This document shows, piece after piece, positions 28,672 through 35,630 of a stretch of 35,630 nucleotides of DNA. The notes below the pieces were generated by a model that was not told the origin of the DNA, made no database searches, and saw only the letters and a list, made by a program, of their open reading frames with translations. Source of the DNA: Chara braunii. Its lineage: Eukaryota > Streptophyta > Charophyceae > Charales > Characeae. The translations under genes were made by a program, and so were the position numbers. The stretch's first letter is position 1, and the number at the start of each line of letters is the position of its first letter. Location of the stretch: assembly GCA_003427395.1 (NCBI GenBank), contig BFEA01000787.1:369908-405537 (forward strand), in the 5' to 3' direction.

Positions 28672-30131
28672 AGTTCACGGCGAAACGACGATTTTCTTCA
28701 GATCTACTCGCGTGCTCGTATTTTGCTTTTTTCTCTTTGTCCACTTCCTTGATCAAGCTATGGCTTCGCCAATGCTCTTTCTCTCTCTATTTCTATGAAT
28801 AATGGGATGGTGATGCGTTCTCCTTGCTTTTGTCTGCTTCTGAGTCCCCACCTCACTCGTCTCTCTTAGTCCGATCAGATCTAGCAGGGACGAGCATCAA
28901 TGAACTTGAGAGGCCAACGAGGTCACGTCACCTTGTTCTTCTTCATCCACTTCTTTTGGTACAATGAATAATATATGCTTTCGTTAACGACTGATGTGCG
29001 CATGATTCTCTGCTCCTTCTCATTTAAGATGTCCGGAGTGTCGTTGGGCAAACGCAACCAAACACAAAAACAGGTCGGGAGAGAAGCACTTCCTCGTACG
29101 CATTGGTTGACTGTTGTTTTGATGATTGGGATATAATGAGACTTTGGTGTTATTTCCTTTATATGTACGATTTGCTCAGCCATATTTTTGCTTCCTTTCT
29201 TCCAAGGAAGGATTGTGTAGACCAACGTCGCTAACTAACGTATGCTATGTGGACTGATCATACCAATTCGACAGGGTGCAGACTTCCCGTGCTCCCACAA
29301 CACTTGTTCCCGTATAACGAGGAAAGACCACGTGTATGCGAGTGGGACGTACGAGAAGTCGTCACAAAGATTGGAGGACGTTATTATTTCCCTCTTGAGA
29401 CGAGGTGTTCGGGGTTTGTGGGTGTTGGCTTGGTGGTCGTCGATACTTATTTTCTGCCTTATTCCTTATTATTGCCCTTCAACGAGTTGATTGTCATCCT
29501 GTGGACAGCGGTGACACCCTATTGTCCCAATACTCTCTGTGGCAATTGTCGCCGCACCGAGCGTTATCCGGAAAGGGGTTTCAACTACCGAACACATGGT
29601 GAGGAAGAATTTAAGGAAAGGGCGACTAGGTTGCCGCCTTCCACGTCAGATGCTGAACTCTGCAGTGAGCGGCGTCGGGACTTAATTCAAAAATGAGATC
29701 CCACGTGCATACCCCCGCCTTTCTGTTGGAAAAGACGTAGAGTAACCCGAATGGAAGTTCAAAGATATTTTTTGGATTAGGTAAACGTTTCAAAATTGCA
29801 CACGGCCATTTCATTTCCCACGCGGCAATGACCATTTCTCGCTAAAATTGGGACCACACAAGAGATTTCAGTTATGTTTGTGTCTCCACACTCAATTTGT
29901 CAAAAATCCTTGGCACACCCCATCTTGTTGTTCTTTCAGGGCCTATTCTGCATTTTAATCACTCCAACCGAAAGACAGTACAGGGTGTGAGGTTGGTATG
30001 TAGGAACCGACACATGTCGCGTCTGGTAATAGCGAAACGAGTTGGCGAGAGGACGAGCTCTGGCTCATTCAAACTGAAGAAGTCCTCCCTTCACTCGAAA
30101 TAGATCGGTAGAGGCAAGAACGGAGGCAGCC
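28672..30131. other. No gene confidently recognised
   Basis: Two open frames (minus 28923-29225, 100 codons; plus 29247-29696, 149 codons) are longer than the local background, but I recognise no domain. Since this precedes a gag-like region, an upstream LTR or leader could lie here, but I could not find its partner. Confidence 0.35.
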
Positions 30132-31532
30132 ATGGCCAACATTAATATTCCTGTTCCCCGAGTAATGGTAAGCATTCCAACCACCTTTCCGTTTTATCCT
30201 AATCACACTCGTCCAGAGGCATGGCTCGAAGTTGTAGAGAGGCTCAGGGCTATGATGCAACTGATCTCCCTCAGGTGATCACACATTGGTTTAAGCGTCA
30301 TAGGTGGGTAGATTGGGCAACGTTTAAAACCACCTTCTTGACAAGATTCGATGAGGTAAGCGAGGACGCTGCATGGTTTGTATTGAAAAAGCGCCCTCAA
30401 GAGCTAGGGGAATGATTGTCGGATTTTGTAGATAGATTTAAGACAACTTTGGATAAGTCTGAAAGGGAAGCGAGTGTTGCTCAAAACTGGTTCATAGATC
30501 ATCTCTGAAACCCGGTCTTGAAGGCAAAGTCGAAAAATAAGGTTTTGCCCAAAACAACCCAGCTGCCTAAGATTATCGCAAAGGCACTTGAGCTGGATTC
30601 CCTGGATACACCAAAATACATAGATCGGAGTGAAGAGGACAGCTGATACGATAGAAGATGTAGCTGCCAAAACGCGATTCTAGCTACGATCGATTGGTCG
30701 GTTCTACCACCGTCACTATCCTGAAAACCCAAGTGGACCACCACAGGGTCATGCACCTCAAATTCCCTCCTCTGTTGCTTCTCCTCCTTCCTCCTCTCAA
30801 TCTTCCAAGCCCGCTCACGTAATTGTTGCCATGCCTCCGTCGTCCGCGCAAGCGCACGTTCCGATCACCAATCTTCATCTGACTCAGATGATTCACACAG
30901 CCACTTCCCGGCAATCGGAGTGGATGAATCACCTGATACAGACGCAGACTTCTCAGATGGATCAACTGGAACAGGTCTTGCGGGAACTTACGAGTACAAA
31001 CCAGACTTCTCAGATGGATCAACTGGAACAGGTCTTGCGGGAACTTATGAGTACGAACAGAGGAATGAATTTGTCCAGAGCCCCGTGAGCTAATCCCTCC
31101 CCTTCTTACCCCATGTTTCCTGCACCGCCCTTACCTACGCAAGTTGCTCACCCTGCCCCACTTGTCCCCCATCTAGCTGCCGCTCCTCCGAAAAGAGTAG
31201 AGTGCTACAATGGTAAGCAGCCCAAACACTTTGCCAAAGATTGCCCCCTTCCAAAGCGAAACCAACCGCCCCCTGCGGCTGCGCCTGTAGTCACTAATCA
31301 AGGACAAGTAGCTGCGCTGCTGGAAGGAATCGGAGAGTTGGGACATTGTTCCCCTTTCCCGGCCCCTCTTGCGCCCACGAATCAGACCGCGTCGACATCT
31401 GGTACTTTGTACGAAGCAGCAGACGTCGTCAACCCGTCTAAGTACCTTCAGTTGGCAGGCCTGATTGGAGCTATCCCACCCGCGAAAGATGAGCTTGAAT
31501 GGGTAGAGCGCGAATCAGAAACTGGCCCTTAG
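30132..31532 (+). pseudogene. Retrotransposon gag pseudogene
   Basis: It starts at ATG 30132 ('MANINIPVPRVMV') and contains 'RPEAWLEVVERLRAM', then after a frameshift near 30275 'WATFKTTFLTRF' and 'LSDFVDRFKTTL', the classic Retrotrans_gag pattern (W..F...F..RF ... L..F..RF). A Pro/Ser-rich linker follows, then two 19-residue repeats containing 'QTSQMDQLEQVLREL', then a zinc-knuckle region near 31203-31244. Three in-frame TGA codons (near 30416, 30506 and 31089) sit where Arg CGA would fit. The zinc knuckle is CCHC-spaced (C-x2-G-x4-H-x4-C) but its second Cys is Gly (codon 31212). Gag packages the retroelement RNA; this copy cannot make a full protein. Confidence 0.75.
30946..31059 (+). repeat. 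57-bp in-frame tandem repeat in gag
   Basis: Two copies (30946-31002, 31003-31059) differ at few positions and encode a 19-residue unit with 'SQMDQLEQVLREL', likely a short coiled-coil helix. The period is a multiple of three, so it expanded the protein without shifting the frame. Confidence 0.85.
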
Positions 31533-31789
31533 TTTCAGACAGGCGAAATCGATGCCCTGCAAACGTTAAAAAGGTCACATATTTGAGTCCCCGTTCCGGT
31601 CGTCCATCGCCTGACGATCTTTGAAGCTCCAAACGACAAGCTCCTGCGGCAATGCCAGAAGAACCAGAAACAGTTCACGTATCAGCGCGTCTAAGGGATG
31701 TTGAAGAAGAAAGAAGAAACGACGGAATCATCACCCTCTTCTCCTCATCCAACAAATGTCGATGATCCTCCGGAAAAGCAGGAGGTGCC
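31533..31789 (+). other. Gag-protease linker region without open frame
   Basis: This stretch between the zinc knuckle frame and the protease frame has stops in all frames. It presumably encoded the C-terminal gag or N-terminal pol region of the same element. Confidence 0.4.
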
Positions 31790-32064
31790 CAAAGCCACCC
31801 GTGTGGCAACGATTTCCTACGTCGAGAAAGACCATTTCATCTGTATTCAACTTTTGTAGAAGATTGTCGAGTGTGACTCTGAGGTCTGGGGAAGGTCGTT
31901 CAATGCTCTGATTGATACAAGTTCATCTGTTGTCACACTCTCACTCGATATTGTGCAAAAGGTCGGACAACTAAACTCCATCCTTCCCCTCTTTGGAAAG
32001 GACAACTATGTCTTGGCCGATGAGGCAACCATGAACATCGTGAGGTTGGTATCGGGAACGTCAC
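31790..32064 (+). pseudogene. Retroviral-type aspartic protease remnant of the retrotransposon
   Basis: In the frame of 31860, 'FNALIDTSSSVVTLSLDIVQKVG' matches the active-site segment of retropepsins ('..ALiDTGas.s.ls...v...g'), shown here only in outline. Asp is at 31914 and Thr at 31917, but the third residue is Ser (AGT at 31920) and not the expected Gly (GGT), which should abolish or weaken activity. A TAG at 31857-31859 interrupts the frame just upstream. The order gag, knuckle, protease from 30132 is that of a Ty3/gypsy-type element. Reverse transcriptase and integrase do not follow; the frame runs straight into a LINE-derived segment. Confidence 0.65.
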
Positions 32065-32264
32065 AACCCAATGGTTGGCTGGTAGATCACTCCTCCCTGG
32101 AGCAAAGGGTCTGCATCTCCTATGGCGTAAAGCCTGCCAGGAAACCTTCCCCCACCGTGAGTCGGGAAACCATTGAGCATCTATTCCTTCAATGTCCAGG
32201 TGTTGTATTGACCTGGCGCAACCGCATTTGGCGACAACTAGCTATTAAAAGGGCCTTTACCTGA
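32065..32264 (+). pseudogene. LINE zf-RVT fragment fused to protease frame
   Basis: The same open frame (31860-32264) ends with 'SRETIEHLFLQCPGVVLTWRNRIWRQL', whose 'ET..HLF..C......W' is the second half of the zf-RVT finger of LINE polyproteins. The first Cys pair is not clear. The junction with the protease part lies roughly between 32040 and 32110. It shows a LINE 3' piece joined to a gypsy-type element, by insertion or template switching, with no stop in between by chance. Confidence 0.6.
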
Positions 32265-33640
32265 TATAGGCCTCAGGCCTTGTAAAAATAAAGCAGCACG
32301 GGCCTTGAAAAAGTAAAGCATTGTGAAAAGGTATCTCGCCAGGGCTCAGAAACGTGAAAGCAGGTCAAAGGTTAAGTTCTCTACCAACAGGCACATCTAA
32401 ATCTAAGGCAAAGGGCATTGTCAAAGGACTTACCTGTTCACCAGGAGCTGTGTATGGCATGTCTGTTCGGATAAGAGTGTGTCTGTACGTGCAGGCAGTG
32501 TACCTGTTCGTGCAAAGGAAAGTGTCTGTTCAAGCAGTAAATGTGTCTGTTCGTTGAGAGTTGTGCCTGTCCGAAAGTAAAGTCAATAGGCACAGTCCCA
32601 GTTTTGGTCNAAGTCAANNGGTCAGTCCAGATCCAGACTTTCAAGTCCAAATACAGGNCGAGAGGCCTCAGCAGCAGTTGAACTTCATTGGGACTCTACT
32701 GGGACACATGCAATGCAGGGTCTGGGACTAAGGNAAGGCCGAATTGAGCCAATGCAGACCCANNGAGGAGTAGTCAGCANTATAANGAAAGCTGCCTGCC
32801 TCATTCCTCGCCAGATCTCCACTGGCTNTCATTGCGTGGAAGTGCTGGTGCACTTGTGCGTTGAGTCAGGAGGAGCAGCGCTGGAGGATGAAGATGCGCT
32901 GAATGGAGGAAGAAGANTGTACGNTGGACATGACGCAGCCATAGCTGCCCAGCGAGTTAGCATTAGTAGTAGAGGGTTAGTGTGTAGCTATGAGTAGTAT
33001 TCAGAGTAGATCCTCATGAGTAGAGAATGTGTATACATCGTAAGAGGAAGGGACTGAGATATAGAGAGTGTTCATTCAAGGTTTGGCTATGGGAGACACT
33101 TACCTGAGTTGGTTGTGAACTGCAGAGGTGGCGCCGATGAGTTGTGACCATATTGATGACTGGGAGACAATCTGCAGGGGTAGCGCTGATGCCTTGGAAG
33201 TCATATTGATGAGTTGAACAGAGATTTGTGTTGCGCTGATGAGCGCTGGACTCAGGGGAACTTTGAAACACTTTGTAATCATATTTCTGATAATATAAGT
33301 TGTGAAACTCGGTCCTCTTCTTCTCAACCTTTGTCTATGGTTGAGACTATTGATCACTGCGTGTGAAGATGATGCATGACATGTACACATCTGCGTGAGA
33401 TGGTCCCCAGGACCCATGCAAATTCCTGGAGCGTGCGGAGCGTCGTGGAGCGTCATCGGCGGTATCTTCAAGAAGAGAGAAGCACCTTCTTTTCCCTGAA
33501 CCTGCATGCATGTGTGTGTCCCCTACCTTTTCTCCCTCTGACCCTCTGAAGGCGACTGCTGCTGATCTGGTCAGGAGTCGAAGTCTGGATCTGGGGTGTC
33601 ATAGCTGTCAGGTCTGAGCCGTCAGAGTCTGATGACCCAA
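32265..33640. other. No gene; low-quality bases
   Basis: TAAAGCA/GGGCCTTG repeats at 32275-32325 and several TGTCTGTTCG/CCTGTTCG variants at 32430-32560. About eleven N bases lie between 32610 and 32925. A diverged tandem pair of about 50 bases (CTGCAGRGGTRGCGCYGATG) lies at 33120-33218. No domain was recognised. Confidence 0.4.
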
Positions 33641-34202
33641 GGGNGATGTGTCAGGGACTGGTCTCACTAAAGTAGGTGGTCCAGCATTCTGCGAATAGGA
33701 GTAGGTCTCTCTCCTATCCCTCTTAATAGGCAGGCTGGGTGTCGTCATCAAGAACCAAGGATCGATGTGGGGAGTGGCAATGTGCCACATCAGATAGCAT
33801 GTACCAGGTAGTATAAGGATGATATTGAGTATCTCCCGGGCCTGTTAAGCCCGAAAGAAAGAACAGGGTATACGAAGTATCTCTGCCTGGTTGGATAAGT
33901 GAACCATCTGAATCTGCGTTGTACTCCATATCTGCACCAAGCAACCAGCCAAGTTAGTACAAAAAAAAAAAGAGACAGTAAGACAACAGGAACACATTAC
34001 CAAACGTTCGATCCAGGAGGCCAGACAGCACATCAAAAAAATAATTAAAAAAAAATAGACATATTCAAGTTCATTGTAGTTTGATCTATTGTTGGTTGTA
34101 CGCAGCACCTTCTACCGTTAAACAAAAAAAAAAGGGGAAAGGGAAGGTATAAGTACTCCATTACCGCAAGTTAAGACCAAGTCTGTAAGTGGGATAGTAC
34201 CT

Positions 34203-34217
34203 TGGTGACCCGGCGGA
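34203..34217 (+). promoter_or_regulatory. Candidate primer-binding site upstream of gag
   Basis: TGGTGACCCGGCGGA begins with the TGG expected of a tRNA-primer binding site and lies 25 bases before the gag-like ATG. A TGTCAGG at about 33647 could be the start of a preceding LTR. The supposed LTR end does not have the usual CA and no second LTR is in the window, so this is weak. Confidence 0.25.
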
Positions 34218-34241
34218 GGATCTCCTGTGTCGGCAGTCATC

Positions 34242-35630
34242 ATGGATGACTATCCCATCCAGGGCCTGTTGGCCCTTTCTGTCTTGTTGGGGCCGCTGTT
34301 CCGGCTTATGTTCCCACTGGGGTTCGGGCGTGTGTGCACGTCCCGCATGCTGATGCGGTCTGGAACAGTGAAGCCTGGCCCTACACCTGCGGAGCAGGCA
34401 GAGATAAATCGTAAGTTGGCAGAGAAGAAAAAGGAGAGAGGCCAAGAAAAAACAGAAAGAAAAAGAAGCAAGAAAGAAATGAAAGAGAAAATGGACAGGG
34501 AATTAGAAGAAGAATTGAAAAGTATAGAAGAAGAAGAAGAAGAACAAGAAGAAGGAGAAGTGTTGGAAAGACGTCGTCGCCAAAACATATCGGAAAGCAG
34601 TACCACGACCCGCCTTCCCGTTGAACCGTTGAACTGGGGTAGCCAGTACTACTACTCCAGCGAGCCGTTAAAAGAATCTGATGAAGAACGGGATACGTTC
34701 ATCGCCAAGTTGGCCACTATTAAAGACACCGTTGAACGAAACCTGATGTTGGAAGAGAAACGGGCTGAGCTAAATCGCAGGCTGTTGGCCGCTAGACGGC
34801 AAGAGGTGGAAGAAAAGAAAAGATTGCAGGCAGAAGGGGATAAATTGCAGAAAGCTCTAGAAGCGCAAAAGGCAAACCCCTCTGCAACTGAAGCACAACT
34901 TGCACTCCTCAAGGAGGCCGTCCTCAACACGAGGCAAGACATGGACTTAATGCGACAGACCTTGCAACGTGTAGAAACACATCNGGTTGAATTTGAGAAT
35001 GTCTGGAATAACTTCGTAGAAAAGTCAGCAAAGGACGTTGACCAACATGTGCAAACTTACATNCAGGCTTTGGACGAACATATTAATAAAGTCTTCACCC
35101 CGAAGGTCGTAGAGAAGATTGTAAAGGGAGCTGGAGGCGACGGAGGAGATGGAGATGACGACGACAATGATGACAAGAAAGGGAAGAAGAAGATTGAGGA
35201 TTCAAAGGGTCAACCTTCCCAGGAACCCGGGCAGACTAACAAGATTGAGCTTAAACTGCCATGGACCTACAATGGAAAGAAAGAAGAGAGTGTGTTGCAT
35301 TGGGCGGCGACAATTGAAACTTATGTGCATGGACAACGAATTCCATACTGGGACAGGGTATTGATGGCAACCTCGTGCATGGGAGGCGACGCCATGAGCT
35401 TCGCCATCTCGCTGCAAAAAGGGGCGGGATGTAGCTCTATGGTAGAGTATTCACAACAGACCCGTATTGAGGATTTTCTTAAAGCGATAAGAGAGATTTG
35501 AGGACAAGAACCTGGCAAGGCGCACAGAAATGTTGATCCTCAGCCTCCCCGATAGAAAATGGAAGAGTACGTCTGCATTAAAGGCAACTATGGATGAACT
35601 ATTGCAATGCCCTGATCATGGATTAACGCC
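34242..35630 (+). CDS. Retrotransposon gag-like protein with coiled coils, frameshifted and cut by window end
   Basis: The ATG at 34242 ('MDDYPIQGLL') is preferred over the upstream GTG. The N-terminus is hydrophobic (residues about 8-30), followed by a Lys/Glu-rich coiled coil (about 50-115), a second coiled coil (about 165-255), and an Asp/Gly/Lys-rich acidic linker (about 295-320). From residue about 338 'LPWTYNGKKEESVLHWAATIETY' and 'MATSCMGGDAMSFA' match the start of a Retrotrans_gag domain ('f.G....v..W...ie.y'). The frame stops at 35499, but one base earlier in register, from 35491, 'ERFEDKNLARR' continues the domain to the window end with no stop, so an extra A near 35489 is a frameshift or a base-calling error. 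Two N bases (34984, 35063) lie inside. It is distinct from the gag at 30132. No zinc knuckle is reached in the window. Confidence 0.75.

Noticed and set aside
29247-29696. 149-codon plus-strand open frame and the divergent 100-codon frame at 28923-29225
   Set aside because: Longer than neighbours but no domain, no homologue inside the window, and no supporting signals. Kept only as a note.
33647-34202. Complete 5' LTR before the gag at 34242
   Set aside because: A TGTCAGG start can be proposed but there is no CA end and no second LTR to compare, so I list only a weak primer-binding site.

Overview
The window looks like repeat-rich intergenic DNA from a large eukaryotic genome. There is no operon structure and there are no dense genes. 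It holds poly(A)-tailed LINE fragments, Ty3/gypsy-like gag/protease/integrase pieces, small inverted-repeat transposons, tRNA-derived SINE-like pieces, a U6 snRNA pseudogene and long microsatellites. The U6 core is plant/animal-like, and the gag-like protein at the right end resembles what I remember of charophyte (Chara-type) retrotransposons. A streptophyte alga such as Chara is my best guess, but it rests on memory and not on a search. I see no intact, convincingly host-type protein gene; nearly every coding stretch belongs to a mobile element and most are broken.

Layout. 1-3.5 kb: diverged tandem repeats, two 167-bp direct repeats, an AT-rich (ATAA)n block, a 305-bp inverted-repeat element with a perfect 8-bp target duplication, and CA/GATT microsatellites. 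3.9-5.2 kb: plus-strand 3' end of a LINE with a zinc finger and a frameshift, then a C-rich tract. 6.3-8.2 kb: poly(A), a 128-bp tandem duplication, a tRNA-Asn-like SINE head and a 380-bp TA-flanked inverted-repeat element. 8.37-10.53 kb: a decayed minus-strand LINE with poly(A) tail, carrying two nested MITEs; one has an exact TTA target duplication, and removing it mentally brings the LINE reading frame back into register with the sister copy. 10.5-13.7 kb: GC-rich dispersed repeats, a conserved hairpin, and two related elements in inverted orientation. 14.6 kb: a sequencing-library junction adapter beside an N gap, then a U6 pseudogene. 15.4-17.4 kb: a solo LINE 3' tail and a 1.7-kb PIF/Harbinger-like element. 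18.5-20.7 kb: a tRNA-like SINE head and the best preserved LINE copy (about 546 open codons). 21.2-23.3 kb: foldback repeats, a second copy of the GC-rich/hairpin repeat pair, and a triplicated polypyrimidine block. 24.8-26.4 kb: tandem repeats, a Ty3-type integrase core and, directly upstream, a decayed array of three RING-like zinc fingers. 28.5 kb: a second adapter with an artefactual duplication. 30.1-32.3 kb: a gag-protease pseudogene fused in frame to a LINE zinc finger. 34.2-35.6 kb: a long gag-like ORF that runs off the window after one frameshift.

The genes do not form a cellular pathway. They record repeated, nested transposition. The main candidates for new biology are the RING-like array beside the integrase, the repeat-borne hairpin with compensatory changes, and several small inverted-repeat families whose boundaries can be fixed from this sequence alone. 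Two stretches are assembly artefacts and should not be read as biology.
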